A stretch of DNA of 18,703 nt. Origin: Parafrigoribacterium_A sp035571875. Lineage in GTDB: Bacteria; Actinomycetota; Actinomycetes; Actinomycetales; Microbacteriaceae. The notes beneath the pieces are model-generated. The model searched no databases, was not told where the DNA came from, and saw only the letters and a list, made by a program, of their open reading frames with translations. Positions 1 to 7,432 of the stretch are shown piece after piece. A program made the translations under genes and the position numbers. The stretch lies in the NCBI GenBank assembly GCA_035571875.1, contig DATNBR010000042.1, forward strand, positions 1-18,703, written 5' to 3'. Every line of letters begins with the position of its first letter. Within the stretch, counting starts at the first letter, position 1.

Positions 1-107
1 ACGAACGTCGAGGTCTGGTAGATCGGCGGAATGATCGCGCCGGTGCGGGGGTCGAAGGCCTGACCGGCGTGAATCGCGCGAGTGCTGAAGTCCTGCTGCT
101 GTGACAA
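1..107 (-). CDS. metB: Cystathionine gamma-synthase/lyase family protein, N-terminus only (cut by left edge)
   Basis: The minus strand opens with a TTG codon at 107-105 followed by S-Q-Q-Q-D-F-S-T-R-A-I-H-A-G-Q and a downstream PPIYQTSTF. This is the usual N-terminus of the Cys/Met-metabolism PLP enzymes (cystathionine gamma-synthase, cystathionine gamma-lyase). No other in-frame start lies between this TTG and the stop of the upstream gene 25 bases away, and only a weak purine stretch (AGAAAG) precedes it. The tight spacing to the cystathionine beta-synthase gene suggests one transcript. With that neighbour the likely role is to make cystathionine from O-acyl-homoserine and cysteine, or to cleave it to cysteine. 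The 35 visible residues cannot separate gamma-synthase from gamma-lyase, so the symbol is tentative. The PLP lysine and all catalytic parts lie outside the window. Confidence 0.8.
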   Translation of the reverse strand, partial: MSQQQDFSTRAIHAGQAFDPRTGAIIPPIYQTSTF

Positions 108-132
108 GGGGTTCTTTCTGTAATATGCCGGG

Positions 133-1497
133 TTAGTCGGAGAGGAAGGTGAGCAGGTCGTGGCGGGTGACCACGCCGGCCGGCTTGCCGTCCTCGATGA
201 CGAGGAGGGCATCCGCGTCGCCGAGCGCAGCACGTGCCTCGCCGATCGATTCGTGCATGCCGATGAGGCCGAGCGGAGCACCGATGAACTTCGCCACCGG
301 ATCGGTCATCTGCGCGTCACCGGTGAAGACGTGGTCGAGCAGCGATCGTTCCTCGAGCGCGCCAACGACCTCGCCGATGACGACGGGAGGTTCGGCGGTG
401 AGCACCGGCAGTTGCGAGACGCCGTACTTGGTCATGATCTGGATGGCGTCACGCACCGTGTCGGACGGATGCGCGTGCACGAGGTCGGGGAGGGCGCCGG
501 TCTTGTGGCTGATGACGTCGGCCACCGTGCGCTCCTCCGAGAGCTGGGTGAAGCCGTAGGACTGCATCCACTTGTCGCTGAAGACCTTGTTCAGGTAGCC
601 GCGCCCGCCGTCCGGAAGCAGCACGACCACGACGGCATCGGCAGGCAGGTCCCTCGCGGCCTTGAGGGCGGATGCGACGGCGAGTCCGCTCGAACCGCCG
701 ACGAGCAGGCCCTCCTCCCGGGCGAGCCTGCGCGTGAACTCGAAGGACTCGGCATCCGATGAGGCGATGATCTCGTCGACCACCGTGGGGTCATACGCCT
801 CGGGCCAGAAGTCTTCGCCGACGCCCTCGACGAGGTAGGGCCTGCCGCTGCCGCCAGAGTAGACCGAGCCCTCCGGGTCTGCGCCGATGACGCGCACGGC
901 GCCGTTCGACACCTCCTTGAGGTACTTGCCCACGCCGCTGATGGTGCCGCCCGTGCCGACGCCGGCGACGAAGTGTGTGACCTTGCCCTCGGTGTCGCGC
1001 CAGATCTCTGGGCCGGTCGTCTCGTAGTGGCTGAGCGGGCCGTTGAGGTTGGAGTACTGGTTGGGCTTGAACGCGCCGGGGATGTCGCGGGCGAGCCGGT
1101 CGCTCACCGAGTAGTACGACTCGGGGCTCTCTGGCGCGACCGCGGTCGGCGTGACCACGACCTCGGCGCCGTAGGCCAGCAGCACGTTGCGCTTCTCCTC
1201 ACCCACCTTGTCTGGCAGCACGAACACGCAGCGGTAGCCGCGCTGCTGCGCGACGAGGGCGAGGCCGATGCCCGTGTTGCCGCTCGTCGGCTCGACGATC
1301 GTGCCGCCGGGCTTCAGGTGGCCCTCGCGCTCGGCCGCGTCGATGATGCGCGTTGCGATGCGGTCTTTCGACGACCCACCCGGGTTGAGGTACTCGACCT
1401 TGACGAGCACCGTCGCCGCGACGCCGTCGGTCACATGCTGCAACTTGACCAGTGGCGTGTTGCCGATCAGGTCGAGGACAGTTTCTGCGTACTTCAC
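133..1497 (-). CDS. cbs: Cystathionine beta-synthase (PLP enzyme with C-terminal CBS-domain pair)
   Basis: Condenses serine (or an activated serine) with homocysteine to cystathionine in the cytoplasm. Numbered from the GTG start, the PLP lysine is K44 in GGSSKDRIA; SGNTG (about 72-76), GTGGT (about 181-185) and GGSSG (about 267-271) are the cofactor-binding loops of the fold II cysteine synthase/CBS family. The last 130 residues form two CBS domains, which separates this enzyme from CysK/CysM. A longer reading starts with TTG at 1506. I prefer GTG at 1497 because the protein then begins MKYAETVLDLIGNTP, the family's usual start, and because a TAGATT -10 box at 1510-1505 overlaps the TTG and sits 7 bases before the GTG, as expected for a leaderless mRNA. 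Length 454 aa is normal. It lies 25 bp ahead of the metB-like gene, consistent with a transsulfuration operon. Confidence 0.92.
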   Translation of the reverse strand: MKYAETVLDLIGNTPLVKLQHVTDGVAATVLVKVEYLNPGGSSKDRIATRIIDAAEREGHLKPGGTIVEPTSGNTGIGLALVAQQRGYRCVFVLPDKVGEEKRNVLLAYGAEVVVTPTAVAPESPESYYSVSDRLARDIPGAFKPNQYSNLNGPLSHYETTGPEIWRDTEGKVTHFVAGVGTGGTISGVGKYLKEVSNGAVRVIGADPEGSVYSGGSGRPYLVEGVGEDFWPEAYDPTVVDEIIASSDAESFEFTRRLAREEGLLVGGSSGLAVASALKAARDLPADAVVVVLLPDGGRGYLNKVFSDKWMQSYGFTQLSEERTVADVISHKTGALPDLVHAHPSDTVRDAIQIMTKYGVSQLPVLTAEPPVVIGEVVGALEERSLLDHVFTGDAQMTDPVAKFIGAPLGLIGMHESIGEARAALGDADALLVIEDGKPAGVVTRHDLLTFLSD

Positions 1498-1504
1498 ACG
1501 GGCC

Positions 1505-1510
1505 AATCTA
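1505..1510 (-). promoter_or_regulatory. Candidate -10 box for a leaderless cbs transcript
   Basis: TAGATT on the minus strand, 7 bases before the GTG at 1497. It matches the actinobacterial TANNNT consensus and leaderless spacing. No convincing -35 was found. Confidence 0.4.
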
Positions 1511-1550
1511 TCAATCGCGGCTGGACACCCGCCCTCTGTGACAAGGCCGT

Positions 1551-1597
1551 TCGCTGAGCTTGTCGAAGGGACGGATGCGCTTCGACAGGCTCAGCGA
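1551..1597. repeat. Intergenic inverted repeat of the CTTCGACA(A/G)GCTCAGCGA type
   Basis: The arms at 1551-1568 and 1580-1597 are 18 bases each, complementary except for one position (a G-U pair in RNA), around an 11-base spacer. It lies between the ABC exporter stop and cbs, both on the minus strand. No T-run follows the stem. I recall similar sequences as multicopy intergenic elements in Microbacteriaceae. A role as transcript end or RNA-stability hairpin for the exporter gene is possible. Confidence 0.75.
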
Positions 1598-1624
1598 CCG
1601 AACATCGCTGGAGCAACGGCAGGG

Positions 1625-3478
1625 TCAGCGCCGGGTGATCTGTTCTGCGTAGAGCCTGGCGTAGGTGCCCTCGGCCGCGACGAGCTCGGCGTGCGTTCCG
1701 CGCTCCACGATGCGGCCCTCGGCGACGACGAAGATCACGTCGGCGCCGACGATCGTGGAGAGCCGGTGCGCGATCGCGATGGTCGTGCGCCCCGCGGATG
1801 CCGCATCCAGGGCATCCTGCACGACGCGTTCAGAGACTGAGTCGAGCGCACTCGTGGCCTCGTCGAGGATGAGTACCCTCGGGTCTTTCAGGATCACCCT
1901 GGCGATCGCGATGCGCTGCTTCTCACCGCCGCTCAGCCGGTAGCCGCGCTCCCCGACCACCGTGTCGTAGCCCTCGGGGAACGACGCGATGGTGGCGTGG
2001 ATGTTCGCGGCCTTGGCTGCCTCGATGAGTTGCGCGTCGCTCGCATCCGGCCTGGCGTAGCGCAGGTTCTCGGCGATCGTGGCGTGAAAGAGGTAGGTCT
2101 CCTGGCTGACGATGCCGATGTTCGAGACGAGCGAGTCCTGGCGGAGTCGGCGCACGTCGTCACCGGCGAACAGGATGCGGCCGCTCGAGGCCTCGTGGAA
2201 GCGCGGGATCAGGTATGAGACGGTGGTCTTGCCGGCTCCTGAGGGTCCAACGAATGCGGCGAACTGGCCAGGTTCGATGGCGAACGAGACCTCGTCGAGA
2301 GTGGGGCGGGTGTCCGGGCCGGCGTCGGGATAGGCGAAGGTCACCCGATCGAATTCGACGCTGCCGAGCTTGGCGGCGTCGACCTCGCGGGCATCCGGAG
2401 CGTCCTTGATCGCCGGCCGCAGGTCGAGGTACTCGAAGATGCGCGCGAACAGCGCCTGCGAGGTCTGCAGGTCTAGCGCGACGCGCATGAGGCCGAGCAG
2501 CGGGAAGATGAGCCGCGCCTGCACGGTGGTGAACGCGACGATCGTGCCGGCGGTCACCGGCACGTCGCCGAGGATGAGCCACGCCGCGACGAGATATACC
2601 ACCGCGGGAATGATGGCGAGAAAGATCTGCACGAGCGCGAAGAACCACTGGCCGCTCATCTGCTGGCGCACCTGCAACCGCACCTGGTTGTCGTTCTCGT
2701 CCGAGTAGCGGCCGATCTCCGCGTTTTGCTGGTTGAAGCTCTTGGCGAGCAGGATGCCGGAGACCGAGAGCGTCTCCTGTGTGATCGCCGTCATGTCGCT
2801 GAGCGACTCCTGCGTCTTGGTGGCGATGCGGGCACGCACCTGCCCGACCCGGCGCTGGGCCAGCGCGAGCACCGGCATGAGCACGAGTGCCACGAGCGTC
2901 AGCTGCCAGGAGAGCAGCAGCATCGCGACGAAGGCGGCGATGACGGTGACGGTGTTGCCGAGCACGCTCGCCACCGTGTTGGTGAGCACGCTCGAGACGC
3001 CGCCCACGTCGTTCTGCAGCCGCGACTGGATGACGCCGGTCTTGGTGCGCGTGAAGAATGCGAGTTCCATGCGCTGAAGATGGCTGAACAGCCGGATGCG
3101 CAGCGCACCCATCACCTTGTTACCCACCGTCGCGGTGAGCCAGGTCTGCCACACGCCGAGCGCGGCGGACGACACGTAGATCAGGATCATGAGCGAGACG
3201 ATGCCGACGAGCACCGGCACGTTCGGGCCCCCCTTGGGGAACAGGCCGAGGTCGAAGGCCTCCTTCGTGAGCAGCGGCGGCAGCACCGACAGCCCGGCGC
3301 CCACGATGACGAGCACGGCCGTGGTGATCAGGGCGGTGCGGTGCGGAACGAAGAGGGCTCCGATGCGGCGTACGAGGCCGGGGATCTTCGGGGCGTCGGC
3401 ATTCGCGGCGCGCTGGGCACGCGCATCCGCCCCGCCCACACGCGTGCCCCCGGCACCGCCGCCGCGCATCCCGCTCAC
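1625..3478 (-). CDS. ABC exporter, fused transmembrane and ATPase domains (multidrug/lipid-type)
   Basis: A 617-aa half-transporter of the MsbA/Sav1866/LmrA class, expected to work as a dimer in the cytoplasmic membrane and export drugs, lipids or peptides. Residues 1-35 are a Gly/Arg/Ala-rich cytoplasmic lead. Membrane segments follow at about 48-72, 88-112, 168-190, 190-206, 282-304 and 312-332. The ATPase domain holds Walker A GPSGAGKT (411-418), Q459 of the Q-loop, signature LSGGE (515-519), Walker B VLILDE (535-540, catalytic E540) and switch H571. All nucleotide-binding residues are intact. The chosen start is GTG at 3478; an ATG three codons in is equally possible, as no clear ribosome binding site marks either. 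It begins 53 bp after the permease gene on the same strand. The substrate cannot be read from sequence. Confidence 0.9.
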   Translation of the reverse strand: MSGMRGGGAGGTRVGGADARAQRAANADAPKIPGLVRRIGALFVPHRTALITTAVLVIVGAGLSVLPPLLTKEAFDLGLFPKGGPNVPVLVGIVSLMILIYVSSAALGVWQTWLTATVGNKVMGALRIRLFSHLQRMELAFFTRTKTGVIQSRLQNDVGGVSSVLTNTVASVLGNTVTVIAAFVAMLLLSWQLTLVALVLMPVLALAQRRVGQVRARIATKTQESLSDMTAITQETLSVSGILLAKSFNQQNAEIGRYSDENDNQVRLQVRQQMSGQWFFALVQIFLAIIPAVVYLVAAWLILGDVPVTAGTIVAFTTVQARLIFPLLGLMRVALDLQTSQALFARIFEYLDLRPAIKDAPDAREVDAAKLGSVEFDRVTFAYPDAGPDTRPTLDEVSFAIEPGQFAAFVGPSGAGKTTVSYLIPRFHEASSGRILFAGDDVRRLRQDSLVSNIGIVSQETYLFHATIAENLRYARPDASDAQLIEAAKAANIHATIASFPEGYDTVVGERGYRLSGGEKQRIAIARVILKDPRVLILDEATSALDSVSERVVQDALDAASAGRTTIAIAHRLSTIVGADVIFVVAEGRIVERGTHAELVAAEGTYARLYAEQITRR

Positions 3479-3490
3479 TCGTAAACCCTA

Positions 3491-3527
3491 CGGCGCGCTG
3501 CAGCGCCGGACGCGCGTGTTCGCGCCC
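3491..3527 (-). terminator. Weak GC-rich hairpins between the sugar permease and the exporter gene
   Basis: The gap holds a perfect 12-bp palindrome GCGCTGCAGCGC (3495-3506), flanked to make a 6-bp CGGCGC/GCGCCG stem (3491-3508), and a second short GC stem around 3512-3526. There is no U-tract. They may partly separate the sugar operon from the exporter gene. Confidence 0.3.
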
Positions 3528-3531
3528 AGCG

Positions 3532-4512
3532 TCAGCCCTTGGTGCTGCCGGCGAGGAGGCCGCGCACGAAGAAGCGCTGCAGGGCGAAGAACACGATGAG
3601 CGGCACGAGGATCGAGATGAACGCGCCAGCCGTGAGCAAGTTCCAGTCCTGGCCGCGACTACCGGTGATCTCGGCCAGCAGCTTCGTCATCGGCGCCGCC
3701 TCGCCACTGGCGAAGATGAGCGCCACGAGCAGGTCGTTCCAGACCCAGAGGAACTGGAAGATGGCGAAGGATGCGATGGCCGGCATCGTGAGCGGAAGCA
3801 CGATCCTGAAGAAGATCTGCCCGTGCCCCGCGCCGTCGACCTTCGCGGCCTCGATGACCTCGCCCGGGATCTCGGAGATGAAGTTGTGCAGCAGGAAGAT
3901 CGCGAGCGGCAGCGCGAAGATCGTGTGCGCAATCCACACCTGTGCGTAGGAACCGTCGGTCGAACCGAGGCTCGAGAACAGATTCACGTTGCCCACGCGA
4001 AGGCCGCGAGAGAACAGGCTCAGTAGCGGAACGAGCGCCATCTGCAGCGGAACGATCTGCAGCGCGAACACCCCGATGAAGATCCAGTTCTTGCCCTTGA
4101 AGTCGATCCACGCGAAGGCGTAGGCGGCGAGCGAGGCGATGACGAGCGGGAACGCCGTGGCGGGAATGGTGATCGCGAGCGAATTGATGAACGAGCCCGC
4201 GAGGTCGAGCTGGCTGTTCCCCGACTTCAGCACGTCGGTGTAGTTCTGGAGCGTGAAGCCCCAATTCTGGAAGATCGTCCACCAGCCGGTCGTCTGCACC
4301 AGCACGCCCGGGCGCACGGAGGAGATGAACAGGCCGAAGGTCGGGATCGTCCACAGCACGGCGATGATGAGCGCCGCGGCGGTCGCACCTCGGCTCGTGA
4401 GCCGCTTCTTGGTCTTGCGCACGATCGAGCCCTCGATGCGGCGCTCGCCCTCCGCCAGCTGGTCCCTGGTGGTGCGATCGAGCGGCAGCTCTGCCGGGAT
4501 GGTCGAGGTCAT
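3532..4512 (-). CDS. Carbohydrate ABC transporter permease, MalG/AglG type
   Basis: A 326-aa inner-membrane subunit of a sugar importer. After a polar N-terminus of about 40 residues come membrane segments near 43-63, 108-134, 143-165, 190-210, 242-262 and 292-315. The EAA loop (EAAKVDGAGHGQIFFRIVLP, residues 221-240), which docks on the ATPase, carries the conserved Glu-Ala-Ala and Gly. The last residues, RGLLAGSTKG, match the conserved C-terminus of this permease class. The ATG overlaps the stop of the partner permease in an ATGA arrangement, so the two are translationally coupled. It is the last gene of the binding protein-permease-permease operon. No ATPase gene follows, so ATP hydrolysis must come from a MsmK/MalK-like subunit encoded elsewhere. 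Assignment to alpha-glucosides rests on the binding protein and is tentative. Confidence 0.92.
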   Translation of the reverse strand: MTSTIPAELPLDRTTRDQLAEGERRIEGSIVRKTKKRLTSRGATAAALIIAVLWTIPTFGLFISSVRPGVLVQTTGWWTIFQNWGFTLQNYTDVLKSGNSQLDLAGSFINSLAITIPATAFPLVIASLAAYAFAWIDFKGKNWIFIGVFALQIVPLQMALVPLLSLFSRGLRVGNVNLFSSLGSTDGSYAQVWIAHTIFALPLAIFLLHNFISEIPGEVIEAAKVDGAGHGQIFFRIVLPLTMPAIASFAIFQFLWVWNDLLVALIFASGEAAPMTKLLAEITGSRGQDWNLLTAGAFISILVPLIVFFALQRFFVRGLLAGSTKG

Positions 4513-5639
4513 CGGATCTCCCTCTGCTTCTTGATCTGTCGGGCGTTGTACACGATGATCGGCAGCACCAACAGGAACAGCACCACGGCGAACGCGGCGG
4601 AGCGGCCCGTCTCGAAGGTCTTGAACTGCGTGTACATCTCGTTGGCGATGACGCTCGTGTCATTGGCGCCGGCGGTCAGCGTTCGCACGATGTCGAAGAC
4701 CTTGAGCGACGCTATCGAGATCGTGGTGAGCACCACGATGAGCGAGGGGCGGATGCCGGGCAGGGTCACGTTCGCGAACCGCTGCCACCCGTTCGTTCCG
4801 TCGAGCTCGGCCGCCTCGAGCTGCTCGGTCGGCACGCCCTTGATAGCCGCCGACAGGATGACCATGGCGAATCCGGTTTCGATCCAGATGAGGATCACGA
4901 TGAGGAACAGCGTGTTCCACGGCGAGTTCTGCAGGAACTGCACCGGCTGCCCGCCCAGCCACACGATGATCTGGTTGAGCACACCGATCTGGTCCTGGTC
5001 CTGCGGGCGAGCCGCATAGACGAACTTCCAGATGATGCTCGCTCCGACGAAGGAGATCGCCATCGGCATGAAGACGAGGGCCTTGAACACCTTCTCGCCG
5101 CGCGACTTGTCGATGAAGACGGCGTAGGCGAGTCCGATGGCCGTGGAGACGACCGGGGCGATGAGCACCCAGACGATCGTGTTCAACACGGTGCGGATGG
5201 CTGATTCCTGGGTGAAGATCCAGACGAAGTTGTCGAAGCCGATGAATCGACCGCGGCCGCTGTAGAAGGAGTCGATCGTGGTCTTGATCGTGGGGTAGAT
5301 GAGGCCGATGGCCAGCAGGATGATCGCCGGCCCGAGGAAGCCGAGCAGCTGGAAGAGGTAGCCGGCGCCCTGCCGCGAACGGTAGTCGATGATGAAGAGC
5401 ACGCCGCCGAGGACGGCGGCAACGGCCGCGGCCCACGCCACGGAGCCGAGCAGCAGGAAGGCGATGGCGGGTGCGAGCACGCACACGGCGAGACGGATGA
5501 CCGTGTAACGCCGGCCGGTACGGGGCGCGATCTCCACGAAGAAGAGCACCAGCGCGATGACGACGAGGAACGCCAGGATCACGAGGGGAATCTGCGCGAG
5601 CGCGGGAAGGCCCGCTATCCAGGCCAGGAAGTCTGACAT
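4509..5639 (-). CDS. Carbohydrate ABC transporter permease, MalF/AglF type
   Basis: A 376-aa partner of the downstream permease. The core has membrane segments near 98-118, 150-174, 186-208, 243-263, 298-318 and 350-368, with an EAA loop at about 275-294 (EAAELDGTNGWQRFANVTLP). Ahead of the core lie extra hydrophobic segments at about 14-36 and 48-85, so the protein has more N-terminal membrane spans than the basic six, as some MalF relatives do. The ATG is preceded by AAAGGG at a suitable distance. The upstream binding-protein gene is 126 bp away, and the gap contains a stable hairpin, so the permeases are probably made at a lower level than the binding protein. The gene ends in a 4-base overlap with the MalG-type permease. 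Confidence 0.92.
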   Translation of the reverse strand: MSDFLAWIAGLPALAQIPLVILAFLVVIALVLFFVEIAPRTGRRYTVIRLAVCVLAPAIAFLLLGSVAWAAAVAAVLGGVLFIIDYRSRQGAGYLFQLLGFLGPAIILLAIGLIYPTIKTTIDSFYSGRGRFIGFDNFVWIFTQESAIRTVLNTIVWVLIAPVVSTAIGLAYAVFIDKSRGEKVFKALVFMPMAISFVGASIIWKFVYAARPQDQDQIGVLNQIIVWLGGQPVQFLQNSPWNTLFLIVILIWIETGFAMVILSAAIKGVPTEQLEAAELDGTNGWQRFANVTLPGIRPSLIVVLTTISIASLKVFDIVRTLTAGANDTSVIANEMYTQFKTFETGRSAAFAVVLFLLVLPIIVYNARQIKKQREIR

Positions 5640-5713
5640 TGAAACCCTTTCGAGTACAGCGGTGGACTCAACGGTTCATGCAACGGTGCGATCTGCACAC
5701 CGTAGCAAGCGAG

Positions 5714-5751
5714 GAGCGGGGCCGACAGGCCTGAACCTGTCAGCCCCGCTC
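5714..5751 (-). terminator. Hairpin between binding-protein and permease genes
   Basis: Arms 5714-5729 and 5736-5751 are 16 bases with one mismatch and a 6-base loop, starting 14 bases past the binding-protein stop. No U-run follows. Such hairpins in importer operons usually cause partial termination or protect the upstream mRNA, giving excess binding protein. That role is inferred. Confidence 0.6.
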
Positions 5752-5765
5752 GATAACCAGTGTTG

Positions 5766-7109
5766 CTAGTCGGTCGGCCAGGCCGCGTCGATGGACTTCA
5801 GCACCTCGTCAGACGAGGAGCCGTTGATCCAGTCGACCATGCCCTTGAAGAAGGCCGCCGATCCCACGGCACCCGGCATCAGGTCAGACGCGTCGAACCG
5901 GAAGGTGGTCTTCGGGTCCTGGAGGGTCTTGATCGCCTGCTGCAGGATGGGGCTCGACGCGCTTGCCGGGTCAAGGCCGCTGTTGGCGCTGATGACACCG
6001 CCGAGCTTCACGCGGCTGTTCGCCCACTCGGGGCTCGACAGGTACTTCTGCACCTTGATCGTGTCGGCGTCGTTGGAGAATGCTCCGACGATCTCGCCAC
6101 CACCGGTGACTGCCGGGCCGGCGGATGCGTCGATCGGGGGCGTCATGAACGCCCAGATGTCAGCATCCGGTCCGACCTTGCCGCCGCCGTTCTTCGGATC
6201 GGAGATGAATCCGTCAAAGAAGGAGGCCTGGTGGGTCATGAGGCACTTGCCATTGTTGAGCGTGATCGCCACGTCGCCGAAGGCGGTGGAGTTGATCGAC
6301 TTGACGTCGCCCCAGCCCGCGTTGACGTAGTCCGGGTTCTTCAGGATTTCGCCCACCGAGTCGAGCGCCTTCTTGACGGCCGGGTCGGTGAACTTCACGT
6401 CGTGGCTGACCCACTTGTCGTAGGTCGCCGCGCCGGCCTGGCGAAGCAGGAGGTCTTCGACCCAGTCGGTGCCCGGCCAGCCGCTCGCGGCATCCGAACC
6501 GAAACCTGCGCACCATGGCGCGGATCCGGTCTTCTGCTGGATGGTCTTGGTGAGGTCGAGAAGCCCCTGCCAGGTGGTGGGAACCTCCCAGCCGTTCTCC
6601 TTGAAGGTCTTCGGCGAGTACCAGATGAAGCCCTTGACGCTCGCCATCAGCGGCGCACCGTAGATGGTGCCGTCGGTGGTGGCGTAGCCGGCCCAGTCCT
6701 TCGACCAGTACTTCTTGAGGTTCGCCTTCACCGAGTCTGGTGCGGGCTGGACGTAGCCGCGGCTCGCGAGGTCGCCGAGGAGACCGGGCTGCGGGAAGAT
6801 CGCCAGGTCTGGAGCGTTGCCGCCCTGCGCCCGAACGCCGATCTGCGCCTCGAACTCCTTGCTCGACTCGTACTTGATCTTGATGTTGTTCTTCTTCTCC
6901 CAGTCAGCCCAGGACTTCTGCAGAAGCTCGGCCTCGGTGTCTGCGATGGTGCCGTAGATCGTGACGACACCATCGGCTTTGCCGTGGTCGCCCGGACCCT
7001 TACCTGAGCTGCCGCTGTCGCCGTCTGTGGAGCATCCGGCCAACGCCATGCTCGCGACTGCCGCGAATGCGACTCCCGCGATGAGGCGGCGGTGCAAGGT
7101 TCGACTCAT
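5766..7109 (-). CDS. Sugar-binding lipoprotein of the ABC importer (AglE-like)
   Basis: A 447-aa extracytoplasmic substrate-binding protein. The N-terminus has a basic start (MSRTLHRRLI), a hydrophobic stretch and the lipobox L23-A-G-C26, so it should be lipidated at C26 and anchored outside the membrane, with a Gly/Ser/Asp linker after it. The body is family 1 (MalE-like); the segments GTIYGAPL, WYSPKTF and PGTDWVEDLLLRQ resemble alpha-glucoside binding proteins of the AglE group, so alpha-glucosides are the best guess. The start at 7109 is fixed by GAGGAGGA at 7122-7115; a reading beginning at 7223 would put about 38 residues ahead of the signal peptide and lacks support. It is the first gene of the importer operon, and its control region is shared with the divergent LacI-type gene. 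Confidence 0.9.
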   Translation of the reverse strand: MSRTLHRRLIAGVAFAAVASMALAGCSTDGDSGSSGKGPGDHGKADGVVTIYGTIADTEAELLQKSWADWEKKNNIKIKYESSKEFEAQIGVRAQGGNAPDLAIFPQPGLLGDLASRGYVQPAPDSVKANLKKYWSKDWAGYATTDGTIYGAPLMASVKGFIWYSPKTFKENGWEVPTTWQGLLDLTKTIQQKTGSAPWCAGFGSDAASGWPGTDWVEDLLLRQAGAATYDKWVSHDVKFTDPAVKKALDSVGEILKNPDYVNAGWGDVKSINSTAFGDVAITLNNGKCLMTHQASFFDGFISDPKNGGGKVGPDADIWAFMTPPIDASAGPAVTGGGEIVGAFSNDADTIKVQKYLSSPEWANSRVKLGGVISANSGLDPASASSPILQQAIKTLQDPKTTFRFDASDLMPGAVGSAAFFKGMVDWINGSSSDEVLKSIDAAWPTD

Positions 7110-7209
7110 TGATTTCCTCCTCGTTGAGGTCATCCCGCAACTCTTGGGTGATGAAACGCGGGGCTGACTCGGTGCAAGTGGACTCGGCCCCTGGTGATGC
7201 GAGGGGTAG

Positions 7210-7221
7210 GGAACCGGTTCC
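7210..7221. promoter_or_regulatory. LacI-type operator 1 (GGAACCGGTTCC)
   Basis: Perfect 12-bp palindrome with the central CG typical of LacI/CcpA-family sites. It would cover the transcription start of the binding-protein gene if the promoter at 7229-7258 is correct. An identical core recurs at 7358-7369. Confidence 0.75.
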
Positions 7222-7228
7222 ACTCGAC

Positions 7229-7258
7229 AAACTACGGCATGGCCGAAGGGTTATGCAA
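7229..7258 (-). promoter_or_regulatory. Candidate promoter of the sugar-uptake operon
   Basis: TTGCAT (7258-7253), 18-base spacer, TAGTTT (7234-7229) on the minus strand. The -35 overlaps the AAGCGCTT site, and the expected start falls at operator 1, about 100 bases before the gene. This leaves a long 5' untranslated region. Confidence 0.4.
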
Positions 7259-7269
7259 GCGCTTAGCAT
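7253..7269. promoter_or_regulatory. Second type of LacI-like site (AAGCGCTT core)
   Basis: Perfect 8-bp core AAGCGCTT (7257-7264) with ATGC/GCAT arms offset by one base. It resembles catabolite or LacI-family operators but differs from the two AACCGGTT sites, so it may bind another family member or the same one weakly. Confidence 0.45.
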
Positions 7270-7356
7270 GAACCGGAATCTAACGTTCGGATCACGCCCG
7301 AATGGCCGCACGACCGCTATCACACAGGCCCGAAAGGCCCGTGGGAGCGCTCTCTG

Positions 7357-7370
7357 TGGAACCGGTTCCA
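7357..7370. promoter_or_regulatory. LacI-type operator 2 (TGGAACCGGTTCCA)
   Basis: Perfect 14-bp palindrome, 148 bp centre to centre from operator 1. It overlaps the likely -35 of the regulator gene (TTCCAT 7366-7371, 18-base spacer, TAGGCT 7390-7395), which suggests autorepression and possibly looping with operator 1. Confidence 0.75.
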
Positions 7371-7395
7371 TATGGGATGCAATTGTGGTTAGGCT
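7366..7395 (+). promoter_or_regulatory. Candidate promoter of the LacI-family gene
   Basis: TTCCAT (7366-7371), 18-base spacer, TAGGCT (7390-7395). The expected start near 7402 gives a leader of about 30 bases to the CTG codon at 7433. Confidence 0.35.
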
Positions 7396-7419
7396 GGCCG
7401 AGCACGGGTCACAGTCGAT

Positions 7420-7427
7420 GGAGGTGA
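7420..7427 (+). promoter_or_regulatory. Strong Shine-Dalgarno pointing to a CTG start
   Basis: GGAGGTGA is an ideal anti-16S match. It lies too close to the GTG at 7424 and downstream of the ATG at 7418, but at good distance from CTG 7433. Confidence 0.6.
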
Positions 7428-7432
7428 GGGCT

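Noticed and set aside
5760..7007. 415-codon plus-strand frame opposite the binding-protein gene
   Set aside because: Shadow of a clear lipoprotein gene; composition is typical of antisense frames.
7110..7223. N-terminal extension of the sugar-binding lipoprotein
   Set aside because: It would put about 38 residues before the signal peptide, and the strong GAGGAGGA selects the ATG at 7109.
7343..7354. GAGCGCTC palindrome next to operator 2
   Set aside because: Only 8 bp and GC-rich, so expected by chance; it does not match the other sites.
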